Virus record (IMG/VR): IMGVR_UViG_3300044843_000188 | Span: 1 to 26,032 of that record | Source: a virus | Length of the DNA: 26,032 nucleotides | Direction: 5' to 3' (one strand) | In this document: positions 6,755 to 12,620 of the stretch, one piece after another | Numbering within the stretch: the stretch's first letter is position 1 | Layout of the letters: each line of letters begins with the position of its first letter | Translations under genes and position numbers: made by a program | Notes under the pieces: model-generated | Told to the model about the DNA's origin: nothing | Seen by the model: the letters and a program-made list of their open reading frames with translations, nothing else | Database searches by the model: none

Positions 6755-7750
6755 TTAGTGCTTCTGGAAACCGACAATCGTAGCAGCGTGTCTGCGCACA
6801 AGCGGCTTCAGCGAATCAGACTTCAAAACGTCAGTGCGGCCCCGCTTCGCAATTGCCTTCAGGAACTGTACTTGGAAGGTTCCATCAAGAGCCCCGACAA
6901 GAACAGCGGCTTGGTACAGACGGGCATCTGCCGTATCGTAAATCTCGATAAAGCCAACGGCCATTCTCTCCACCGTCTTTGCAAGCAGGGCTGGGTTCTT
7001 CGGCAACTTTGAACCGTCCTCGATCAACTCCAGCAGCGAAGGGCATTTGACATTTGCCCGCAACCAAGCAGAGAACACAGAGGCGGTCTCCTTCCCAATG
7101 ATTCCAGCCACCGTCTCCTCCGCCGGGGAGAACGGCAGGATGCGACCAACGCGAACCCAATTGCGAGGAGTCGGTTGGTTCCAATCATTCTTGGGATTCC
7201 AGTGGTGGAGCAGCTGGTGGTTCATCGTCAGAAACTCAAGCACCTGCTCGTTGTAATCAGGGCTCCGCTTGTACCAATCCTCCCAATCTGACAGGTTCGG
7301 CTCGATTGTAAGAACCACGCAACGCTCCCGCAGCGCAGACGACAACCGACCTCCACCTGCCCGGTCTGTCGATTTATTCGCCGTAGCGAAGAGGATAGTA
7401 CCTTCAGGCAGCGTGTAATTCCCGATGCGACCTCCGAGAAAGACTTTGAGCAATGGGCTCGTCAACTCGGGGGAGGCCTGTGAGATTTCATCGAAGTTAA
7501 TCACACAGCGTTTGGTCGGCCAAAAGTCAGGTATGTTCCAAGTAGTTTTCTTGGCCTCAACCGTAGGGATTCCTCGGAAGTCTACGCTCTCAAACTCGCC
7601 AGCCCGGACCTCGCACAAGTCAAGGCCTTCATCGTCGGCAATGACTTCCGGGATGGCAGTCTTGCCGACTCCCGGAGAGCCCTCAATCAGCACCGGCAAA
7701 CCCGCAGCCACTGCCTTCTTAGCTTCAACAATCGCAGTTCCAACATCCAT
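6755..7750 (-). CDS. MoxR-type AAA+ ATPase
   Basis: 331 residues from ATG at 7750, preceded by CTGGAGACAAACG. Walker A is EGSPGVGKT (about 23-31), Walker B VINFDEI (83-89), and the sensor-like FATANKSTDRAGGG and ALRERCVVLTIEP follow in order. This is the layout of MoxR-family ATPases, which use ATP to remodel or mature protein complexes and nearly always pair with a VWA protein. That partner is encoded at 3953-5359. The GRIGNYTLPEG segment matches the ATPase's beta-hairpin insert. In phages such pairs have been proposed to act in host takeover or assembly, but the target here is unknown. Promoter P1 overlaps the 3' end of the gene region. Confidence 0.88.
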   Translation of the reverse strand: MDVGTAIVEAKKAVAAGLPVLIEGSPGVGKTAIPEVIADDEGLDLCEVRAGEFESVDFRGIPTVEAKKTTWNIPDFWPTKRCVINFDEISQASPELTSPLLKVFLGGRIGNYTLPEGTILFATANKSTDRAGGGRLSSALRERCVVLTIEPNLSDWEDWYKRSPDYNEQVLEFLTMNHQLLHHWNPKNDWNQPTPRNWVRVGRILPFSPAEETVAGIIGKETASVFSAWLRANVKCPSLLELIEDGSKLPKNPALLAKTVERMAVGFIEIYDTADARLYQAAVLVGALDGTFQVQFLKAIAKRGRTDVLKSDSLKPLVRRHAATIVGFQKH

Positions 7751-7793
7751 CGTTTGTCTCCAGTCAAGAGAAAGTAAAAAACACTCCATCGAG

Positions 7794-7812
7794 CAGCGGC
7801 CCCTCCGCTGCC
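7794..7812 (-). terminator. hairpin between the 106-residue gene and MoxR, possible attenuator
   Basis: GCAGCGG and CCGCTGC form a perfect 7-bp stem with a 5-base loop. On the minus strand six T's follow only after about 12 bases (GTTTTTTAC), too far for a textbook terminator. It lies 43 bases before the MoxR start, so it could reduce read-through or influence translation. Confidence 0.35.
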
Positions 7813-7825
7813 CGGAAGAGCATTT

Positions 7826-8146
7826 TCAACCACGCAAAGCAAACTCAAGGGCCCGCTTCATTCGGATGCATTCTTCAATATTCGCCCGAGCCTCTTTGGC
7901 CCTCGTCAATTCCTGCTCGACCCAATCAACCCAAGTCAAAGAGCAAGGCTTGTCATCAAGCATCGCTACCACATCCTCCGAACCGCGAAGCGACCTCACG
8001 ACCAAAGCCTCAGATGCCATTTCCAACTCCCGCATCGCGTCCCGGAGTTTCCCTTCAGTTCGCTTCAACAATGTCCGCACTTTATCAAGGGCAACGTAAT
8101 TCTTGTCACATTCAGCAGCCAGTTCTTCAGCAAAATTTTCAGTCAT
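7826..8146 (-). CDS. helical coiled-coil protein of unknown function
   Basis: 106 residues from ATG at 8146, placed by CTGGAGACGAACG. Nearly all of it reads as heptad-like helix (NYVALDKVRTLLKRTEGKLRDAMRELEMASEAL, then WVEQELTRAKEARANIEECIRM), split by a loop GSEDVVAMLDDKPCSLT. It is probably a two-helix hairpin that dimerises. It is the first gene after promoter P2, upstream of the MoxR gene, so it may belong to the same functional unit. No family recognised. Confidence 0.65.
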   Translation of the reverse strand: MTENFAEELAAECDKNYVALDKVRTLLKRTEGKLRDAMRELEMASEALVVRSLRGSEDVVAMLDDKPCSLTWVDWVEQELTRAKEARANIEECIRMKRALEFALRG

Positions 8147-8183
8147 CGTTCGTCTCCAGTTGAATTTCCAAAACACTCTCGCC

Positions 8184-8213
8184 AGTATAACACCGTATTC
8201 GGCACTTTGTCAA
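8184..8213 (-). promoter_or_regulatory. promoter P2 with spacer operator motif
   Basis: TTGACA (8208-8213), a spacer containing TGCCGAATACGG, then TATACT (8184-8189; 18-base spacing, or TTATAC at 17). A perfect palindrome GGGAATATTCCC (8221-8232) lies 7 bases upstream of the -35, followed by an AT-rich inverted repeat. It drives the 106-residue gene and probably MoxR. Confidence 0.85.
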
Positions 8214-8236
8214 CGGCATCGGGAATATTCCCAGAA

Positions 8237-8401
8237 TTATTTCGGAAATAATTTTTCATCATTCGCAAGGTCAATTGCCGCCCATCGGAACAGCAACTTC
8301 TCGTATGCCTCGTTTAGAGCTTTAAGCTTCTTCGGGTCGCGGGTCTCCTGAATCATTCGCTCAAGGGTGTCAAGCCGCAAACCAATTTGTTCTTTGTCCA
8401 T
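8237..8401 (-). CDS. very small helical protein
   Basis: 54 residues from ATG at 8401 with GAGGAGACAAACA upstream. The sequence (MDKEQIGLRLDTLERMIQ, then KKLKALNEAYEKLLFRW) is two amphipathic helices, with a short acidic/basic tail. It follows the 93-residue paralogue B and is probably translated from the P3 transcript. Its end overlaps the upstream elements of promoter P2. No family recognised; the leader is the main support that it is a gene. Confidence 0.6.
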   Translation of the reverse strand: MDKEQIGLRLDTLERMIQETRDPKKLKALNEAYEKLLFRWAAIDLANDEKLFPK

Positions 8402-8441
8402 TGTTTGTCTCCTCATTTGTTTTTCCAAAACAACCCCGTCA

Positions 8442-8462
8442 GGCAGTTCTCACACAACTGCC
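8442..8462 (-). other. hairpin between two small early genes
   Basis: GGCAGTT (8442-8448) and AACTGCC (8456-8462) form a perfect 7-bp stem with a 7-base loop, just after the stop at 8476 on the minus strand. There is no real U-tract (GACGGGGTTGTTTTGG follows), so a processing or partial termination role is more likely than a full terminator. Confidence 0.4.
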
Positions 8463-8475
8463 CTCAGGGACCGCT

Positions 8476-8757
8476 TTAGTCTTCCAGCACGGTCAGCACA
8501 TGATTCTCGCAATCCCCGTTGCAACCACCGTCTTTGCAATCAGAGGTTCCGCCGAGCATTCTCTTGATCAGGTCTTTCAGTTCCTCTCTGTTGACTTGCG
8601 AACACAAAACATGCGTCCCGGATTCGCAGAAATACTTTCCGAATGGAGCCCAGATTTCCACCCGAGGGTATGGGCCTCCAAGTTCCCAATCAACAGTCGC
8701 CTTCAAACCCTTTGCTTCCAATTCGACGGCATCAATCAGTTGTCGGACACGACTCAT
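8476..8757 (-). CDS. small Cys-rich protein, paralogue B (CxDGGCNxDC tail)
   Basis: 93 residues from ATG at 8757, fixed by GAGGAGACTTACG. It matches the protein at 6350-6631 in length and in the second half: WAPFGKYFCESGTHVL aligns with IAPMGQYWRSEGVHCL, and DCKDGGCNGDCENH with LCRDGGCNKDCDLC. Here the last motif is followed by ten extra residues (HVLTVLED end) and the N-terminus is shifted. Cysteines probably bind metal. It is the first gene after promoter P3. Function unknown. Confidence 0.7.
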   Translation of the reverse strand: MSRVRQLIDAVELEAKGLKATVDWELGGPYPRVEIWAPFGKYFCESGTHVLCSQVNREELKDLIKRMLGGTSDCKDGGCNGDCENHVLTVLED

Positions 8758-8816
8758 CGTAAGTCTCCTCATTTGTCAAAGAACAATTCGCAAAGCACTC
8801 GCCTTGCAGTCCCTTC

Positions 8817-8845
8817 ATTATACACCGGACTCGGCACTTTGTCAA
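8817..8845 (-). promoter_or_regulatory. promoter P3, fully consensus sigma-70 boxes
   Basis: TTGACA (8840-8845), 17-base spacer with TGCCGAGTCCGG, TATAAT (8817-8822): both boxes match the consensus exactly. Unlike P1, P2, P4 and P5 it lacks the GGAATATTCC-like repeat upstream; that position is inside the 3' end of the next gene. It should be a very strong promoter unless repressed. Confidence 0.9.
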
Positions 8846-8867
8846 GGGGGTCATTTTTGGATTTCAG

Positions 8868-9104
8868 TTACTCAATTCCTCCCGTCAAACTTTCCGACAC
8901 CTCCTCCCACGTTTCTAAAAACCCCCTCCGGTCAACCGAGTAGGCCATTGGCTTGTCGGTCAGAATCGACCAATACATTCCAGTAATCTGCATCGCAGCG
9001 GGTTCATCCCGGAAGAACGCTCTGGCGTTCTCCATCGCCAGCCAAAAGTCGGGCAAATTTTCTTTAAGCAATTCTCTGTTTCCAACACCAGCTTTTTCAG
9101 CCAT
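8868..9104 (-). CDS. small acidic protein of unknown function
   Basis: 78 residues from ATG at 9104, chosen because AAGGAGATTGAA precedes it; a start at 9119 would lie inside that ribosome binding site. The sequence is mostly helical with aromatic residues (LPDFWLAMENARAFFRDEP, MYWSILTDKPMAYSVD). Such compact acidic proteins are common among phage early genes that bind host enzymes, but nothing here identifies a target. It is the second gene of the P4 transcript. Confidence 0.6.
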   Translation of the reverse strand: MAEKAGVGNRELLKENLPDFWLAMENARAFFRDEPAAMQITGMYWSILTDKPMAYSVDRRGFLETWEEVSESLTGGIE

Positions 9105-9129
9105 TTCAATCTCCTTCAATCTTTGGTTC

Positions 9130-9333
9130 TTAGTTCATTTCAAAAGACCGAGCAAAGACCTCGGCCTTGATATCAAAACCCCGGTCTCCGAACTGCTTGC
9201 AAAAATCGTTAATCGCGTCTTGCAAATCCCCCTCGGCGTTAATCGCTTCCCATTCATCAAGGTCCGACTCCTCAATCATCTTGATCAGGCAGACGTATCC
9301 TTCAATCTTCTCTTCAATCTCTTTATCGCTCAT
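9130..9333 (-). CDS. small acidic protein of unknown function
   Basis: 67 residues from ATG at 9333, preceded by TTAAGGAGATTGAG, nearly the same leader as the next gene. Strongly acidic N-terminal two-thirds (SDKEIEEKIEGYVC, MIEESDLDEWEAINAEGDLQDAI) and a more neutral C-terminus. First gene after promoter P4. No family recognised. Codon phase and leader support it as a gene. Confidence 0.65.
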   Translation of the reverse strand: MSDKEIEEKIEGYVCLIKMIEESDLDEWEAINAEGDLQDAINDFCKQFGDRGFDIKAEVFARSFEMN

Positions 9334-9374
9334 CTCAATCTCCTTAAATCTTTCGTAACCCCAACACTCTCAGC

Positions 9375-9403
9375 ACTATATTCTGTATTCGGCAGATTGT
9401 CAA
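9375..9403 (-). promoter_or_regulatory. promoter P4 with spacer operator motif
   Basis: TTGACA (9398-9403), 17-base spacer with TGCCGAATACAG, TATAGT (9375-9380). GGGATGAATTCTT lies 7 bases upstream of the -35, a degenerate version of the P2 palindrome. It lies just after the terminator of the previous unit and drives the two small acidic genes. Confidence 0.85.
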
Positions 9404-9451
9404 TGGTATCGGGATGAATTCTTGAACTTTCCCAAAGATATTTCGGCGCAT

Positions 9452-9479
9452 AAAAAAAGCCTTGGATGACTCCAAGGCT
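9452..9479 (-). terminator. strong intrinsic terminator
   Basis: AGCCTTGGA (9458-9466) pairs with TCCAAGGCT (9471-9479) around a 4-base loop, and on the minus strand is followed by seven T's in total (9452-9458). It closes the transcript of the coiled-coil gene at 9532-10821 and insulates promoter P4. Confidence 0.88.
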
Positions 9480-9531
9480 GCTGGCGTTTTTGTGTCATTC
9501 TGAAAACTCGGGAGGCATCTCATCCCACTCT

Positions 9532-10821
9532 TTAGTGTGCGACCGGAGCCGCTCGGCTAATCTTTGTCAAGTCGCTTGAGTAATACCCGACATTTCCAAT
9601 GACACCTTTCATCTTAACCCAAACCGTTGTTGTCCCTCCAAGCTCGGCAACCACACCTTTCTTTCCTTCATCATCTTTAACGGCATCCCCGACTTCCAAA
9701 ATACGACCTTGTGAGTCTTCGTGAGCCCGCTCCACGTTTTGTTCGTTGTAACTATCTCCTGAGCGTTGCAAAGCCCGGAGCTTGTCTAATGCTTTCATTC
9801 TTTCTGACTGATAATCCCTCAAATCTTCTTCAAGCACCTTAATTTCGTTTTCATGCTTTTTGATTTGCTCACTCAAGTCTTTTATGTTTCTATCCCACGA
9901 TTGTATTTCCTGTCTGAGTTTTTCCTTTTTCTCTCCGCTTGGGTCTGCCTCAACACGCTCAACTTCATTGTCCGACCCGTAGGCTCTGAATGCCGAGCCG
10001 AATGCCTTCATTTCCTCCAGCGACAAATACACGTCTGAGTATTTGTCGTAGTACTTGCCCTCCACCGTGTCGTAGAAGATGCGGTCGTGCCACTGGTTGC
10101 CCGGAGGGAATACCGCCTCTAAAGCTCGGGCAGTCTCCGCCGTTGCAATCGCCCGGTCAATGCGACCTCGATAGGTCGATGACAGCGACCTCGCGTTGCC
10201 GTATTCGTCAAATTTGCCGAGGTCTCGTTGGGCATTTGAAATGTCCATTTCAATCTCCTCTTGTTTCACCTCTAGTTGAACTATCTGATCATCCACGGCA
10301 TCGGCTTCATCTTCTTTGCCTTGCGAGCGCAATTGGTCTGCTTTCTTCTCAAGCTGGTCCATTTTCTTGAACACCTGCTCCAGCTTCAACTCAAACATTT
10401 TGATTTGCTTTTTGATTCGCTCGGCTTCTTGCGGGGAAGGCTCCCCGGCCCTCGCGATTGCAAAATCAATCTTTGCTTTGTAGGGCAGCTGTCGCATTGA
10501 GGAATTCTCTTTTTCCAACTGGTCCATCAACCGGGCATGTTTGTAGGACAATTCGCCGTGTTCGTCGTTCCACTTCTCAACTTGCAATTGCATGTTCTTC
10601 ATTTGCTCGAACGCCTTTTGTGCTTGGTCGTGAAATCTCCATTGTTGCTCCGAGCCGGGCCTTCTACGATTCTCCTCTGCTAATTTGTCTTTCAAATCGT
10701 AGTGTTTTTGTTCAAACTCCAATGCTTGAGCTTCACCCTTTTCAATCTTGTCCTCCAATGCCTTCAATTTGTCTTCAAGCTGCCCGATTTGAATCTTAAG
10801 GTTTGAGCTTCCGGTTGACAT
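9532..10821 (-). CDS. long coiled-coil protein with C-terminal KOW/SH3-like segment
   Basis: 429 residues from ATG at 10821, chosen because AAAGGAAATGTC precedes it; the start at 10836 has no ribosome binding site. Two long coiled coils (about 5-200 and 290-370) flank a 70-residue ordered part (RGRIDRAIATAETARALEAVF, FYDTVEGKYYDKYSDVYLS). The end, ILEVGDAVKDDEGKKGVVAELGGTTTVWVKM, reads as a small KOW/SH3-like barrel. It has its own promoter of a different type and its own terminator, so it is regulated apart from its neighbours. Function unknown; a scaffold or host-interaction role is conceivable. An out-of-frame coding-like tail follows the stop. Confidence 0.75.
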   Translation of the reverse strand: MSTGSSNLKIQIGQLEDKLKALEDKIEKGEAQALEFEQKHYDLKDKLAEENRRRPGSEQQWRFHDQAQKAFEQMKNMQLQVEKWNDEHGELSYKHARLMDQLEKENSSMRQLPYKAKIDFAIARAGEPSPQEAERIKKQIKMFELKLEQVFKKMDQLEKKADQLRSQGKEDEADAVDDQIVQLEVKQEEIEMDISNAQRDLGKFDEYGNARSLSSTYRGRIDRAIATAETARALEAVFPPGNQWHDRIFYDTVEGKYYDKYSDVYLSLEEMKAFGSAFRAYGSDNEVERVEADPSGEKKEKLRQEIQSWDRNIKDLSEQIKKHENEIKVLEEDLRDYQSERMKALDKLRALQRSGDSYNEQNVERAHEDSQGRILEVGDAVKDDEGKKGVVAELGGTTTVWVKMKGVIGNVGYYSSDLTKISRAAPVAH

Positions 10822-10857
10822 GACATTTCCTTTCATTTTCAGTTGAGAACCAAAAAG

Positions 10858-10884
10858 ATTGTATCAAACGCAGTTTTGTTTCAA
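10858..10884 (-). promoter_or_regulatory. possible extended -10 promoter for the coiled-coil gene
   Basis: On the minus strand TGATACAAT gives an extended -10 (TACAAT at 10858-10863), with TTGAAA at 10879-10884, 15 bases apart, or TTTGAA at 16. It lacks the TGCCGA motif of the P1-P6 group, so this gene is probably controlled differently. Confidence 0.45.
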
Positions 10885-10906
10885 ATACTTTCCACCGGTT
10901 CCATCT

Positions 10907-11182
10907 TCATAGAATCCGTGTAGACAAGTACATCCACAACTCGCCCTCGGTGTTCAGTTCAACGCCCAAGTGCCGCTCGACAGCTTTCTGCGCTTCGACA
11001 ACCGTAACAAACTTCCCGAGGACTTTCCCGTCTGCATCGCAGGCAATGTAGGCCAAACCGTGGTAGGCCATTACCCGCTCTACCGAGCCCGCCAAATCAA
11101 GCCCCGGACTACCCGGATTCCAGTATGCGCCAATAAACGCTTTCGAGCAAACTCGCCAATAAATCATTCGCTTTTCATTCAT
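10907..11182 (-). CDS. small protein of unknown function
   Basis: 91 residues from ATG at 11182, fixed by AAGGAGACGAACG; the longer frame to 11383 crosses the divergent promoters. Residues 1-25 (MIYWRVCSKAFIGAYWNPG) are aromatic, then a strand-rich middle LAYIACDADGKVLGKFVTVVEAQKAV resembling a small alpha/beta fold. The only gene clearly under promoter P5, divergent from the glycosylase gene. No family recognised. Confidence 0.65.
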   Translation of the reverse strand: MNEKRMIYWRVCSKAFIGAYWNPGSPGLDLAGSVERVMAYHGLAYIACDADGKVLGKFVTVVEAQKAVERHLGVELNTEGELWMYLSTRIL

Positions 11183-11218
11183 CGTTCGTCTCCTTGTGTG
11201 TTCTCGACTCGCCCCGCC

Positions 11219-11247
11219 TTTATAGTCTGTATTCGGCACTTTGTAAA
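11219..11247 (-). promoter_or_regulatory. promoter P5 with spacer operator motif
   Basis: TTTACA (11242-11247), 17-base spacer with TGCCGAATACAG, TATAAA (11219-11224). The upstream GAAATATTCTC (11256-11266) matches the repeat upstream of P2. It is divergent from P6, whose -35 lies about 65 bases away. Confidence 0.8.
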
Positions 11248-11311
11248 GGGCATTTGAAATATTCTCTGGATTATTCGAAAAATTTTTCTTTCTGTAATTC
11301 TCCTGCAAGCC

Positions 11312-11340
11312 TTGACAATGTGCCGACCTCGGAATATACT
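11312..11340 (+). promoter_or_regulatory. promoter P6 with spacer operator motif, plus strand
   Basis: TTGACA (11312-11317), 17-base spacer with TGCCGACCTCGG, TATACT (11335-11340). The spacer holds a perfect CCGA-CC-TCGG dyad, the most symmetric copy of the motif. It drives the only plus-strand gene, 38 bases downstream. Confidence 0.85.
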
Positions 11341-11377
11341 GAGTCGTGTTTTTGATTTGCACAACTGGAGACAAACG

Positions 11378-11776
11378 ATGCAAACCTTTTTACCCTACCC
11401 CGATTACCTTCAATCCATGCGGACTCTCGACAAGTCGCGACTTGGGAACCAAGTTTGGCGAGAGGGGATTACTTTGATTCGCGGAAAATGGAAGAACCAT
11501 CCTGCCTCGAAAATGTGGCGTGGACACGAATACCACCTCGGGCTGTACCTGCTGGCAGGGGTTCAGGTTCTCTCAGAGCGTGGCAAACACTACGAGCAAA
11601 CCGAGTTGGCGATTCTGGCCGAGATGGCAAAGCATCGCGACAGCGGGCCTCCTGCGTGGCTTGGCGACAATCGGTTCCACGATTCGCACAAAGCCTCTTT
11701 GCTAAAAAAGAAGTTTGACTGGTACAGCCAATTCGGGTGGAGCGTCCCGGATGTTCCTCTGTTCTGGCCCGTCTGA
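11378..11776 (+). CDS. pyrimidine-dimer DNA glycosylase-like protein
   Basis: 132 residues from ATG at 11378, preceded by CTGGAGACAAACG. The sequence MQTFLPYPDYLQSMRTLDKSR, GNQVWREGITLI, NHPASKMWRGHEYHLGLYL, PPAWLGDNRFHDSHKASLL and VPDVPLFWPV follows the Pyr_excise family (Pfam PF03013) block by block. Members relate to T4 endonuclease V, which excises UV-induced pyrimidine dimers by glycosylase and AP-lyase action. The Glu in QVWREG fits the position of the catalytic Glu. The N-terminal residue after Met is Gln, not the Thr used by T4 endonuclease V, as is usual for this subgroup. Only plus-strand gene, alone under P6. The reaction is predicted from family, not shown. Confidence 0.8.
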   Translation: MQTFLPYPDYLQSMRTLDKSRLGNQVWREGITLIRGKWKNHPASKMWRGHEYHLGLYLLAGVQVLSERGKHYEQTELAILAEMAKHRDSGPPAWLGDNRFHDSHKASLLKKKFDWYSQFGWSVPDVPLFWPV

Positions 11777-12037
11777 GCGCATCGCGGCCCTTATCCCTTG
11801 AACCCTTAAGAAGGTCCAGAGAAGAGTTGTGTCAGTGGCCTGTCCCGAAAGCTTCAGGGTTCAAGGTCCGGGTGTTATGGGTCACACTAGCCCGGTATTT
11901 TCAGCTTTCAAGGCTCTGCGGTCGCGAACCGCTTTATCCCGTTACCACTCAAGCGACATGGGCCGTGGCAGAACGTCCCGGTATTTGCCTTTTGATGTTT
12001 TGTCGCTCGCCCGAGCCTTTACAAACCATGCTCGGGC
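11777..12037. other. non-coding structured stretch between convergent genes
   Basis: No convincing ORF or tRNA on either strand. Several perfect inverted repeats: CCTTGAACCCT (11796-11806) with AGGGTTCAAGG (11856-11866); GAAAGCT (11847-11853) with AGCTTTC (11903-11909), enclosing CCGGG (11868-11872) with CCCGG (11891-11895); GCGGT/ACCGC (11918-11932, 5-base loop); and GCCCGAGC/GCTCGGGC (about 12009-12037). The first two sets interleave, so alternative folds or a pseudoknot are possible. It is downstream of genes on both strands. It may be an untranslated RNA, a processing element or a degraded gene. Confidence 0.5.
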
Positions 12038-12088
12038 AAAAAAGAAGCCGCCAAGCCAATTGGACAGAATCGGCAAGACGGCTTCTTT
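12038..12088 (-). terminator. terminator of the structural operon
   Basis: AAAGAAGCCG (12041-12050) pairs with CGGCTTCTTT (12079-12088). On the minus strand the stem is followed by six T's (12038-12043), ending the head-tail transcript about 90 bases after its last gene. On the plus strand the stem is followed by CGGTTCGTTTTTT, so it could also stop the glycosylase transcript, less efficiently. Confidence 0.85.
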
Positions 12089-12177
12089 CGGTTCGTTTTT
12101 TGTCATCTCGGTCTGTCCACCGATTCCGAATCTTTCTTGGTGTACGCTCGGAAGTCAAGACCGTTTCAAAGATTTTT

Positions 12178-12612
12178 TTACGTTACGACTGAAAGCGTAA
12201 TTAGGCCGTTTTCTTGGTCGAAAAAGATTGGTGCAGCTTCTCCCGCCGCTACGCTTCTGCCAAATCCGTAATCGATGTAGCAAACCAGCTCGTCATTTGT
12301 TGCGGAATCATCAAGGACAACGAGCGTCCTGTAAGCTGCCATTCCCGTTCCAGAGCTTGTCCAAGTTGGCGATGTAACCATCCAGCGAACGGCTCCACCG
12401 GAAATGGACCAAGAGACAATCGTAAGCGTAACTCCTCCGGTCGTGTATCCGTTTCCGTTTGCTATTTCATTTGCCGAACAATCCGACCATTGGACCCAGC
12501 TTGAGCTTGCAGCGGAACTTAAGAGTCTTGCTTTGAACGTATCGCCGTCCATGTCAAACTTTTTGTTTCCGAGGTCTCGAACCCAGCTATTAAATGGAAT
12601 TGCAAGTGCCAT
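12178..12612 (-). CDS. small beta-rich virion or fibre-associated protein
   Basis: 144 residues, ATG at 12612, with AGGAAAAGTC upstream. It looks like the short beta-sandwich proteins found at the end of many tail operons: FDMDGDTFKARLLSS at the start, a repeated Thr/Ser/Gly strand pattern, and a hydrophobic end FFDQENGLITLSVV. Last gene of the structural operon, eight bases after the 471-residue gene. Probably part of a tail fibre, appendage or host-attachment structure, but I recognise no named family. Confidence 0.55.
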   Translation of the reverse strand: MALAIPFNSWVRDLGNKKFDMDGDTFKARLLSSAASSSWVQWSDCSANEIANGNGYTTGGVTLTIVSWSISGGAVRWMVTSPTWTSSGTGMAAYRTLVVLDDSATNDELVCYIDYGFGRSVAAGEAAPIFFDQENGLITLSVVT

Positions 12613-12620
12613 GACTTTTC

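Noticed and set aside
6687-11340. Repeated TGCCGAATAC sequences as a possible CRISPR or direct-repeat array
   Set aside because: Spacing is irregular (hundreds to thousands of bases), one copy is on the other strand, and every copy sits between a -35 and -10 box, so promoter function explains them.
11312-11377. Earlier in-frame start for the glycosylase gene
   Set aside because: It would begin within promoter P6; the family begins at MQTFLPYPD and the ATG at 11378 has the GGAGACAAACG leader.
11777-12000. Possible tRNA because of AGGGTTCAAGG, similar to a T-loop
   Set aside because: No 7-bp acceptor stem, anticodon arm or CCA-proximal layout can be built on either strand; the sequence is better explained by inverted repeats.
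11949-12158. 69-residue minus-strand frame after the tail operon
   Set aside because: It runs through the terminator hairpin, is unusually Arg-rich, and has no ribosome binding site.
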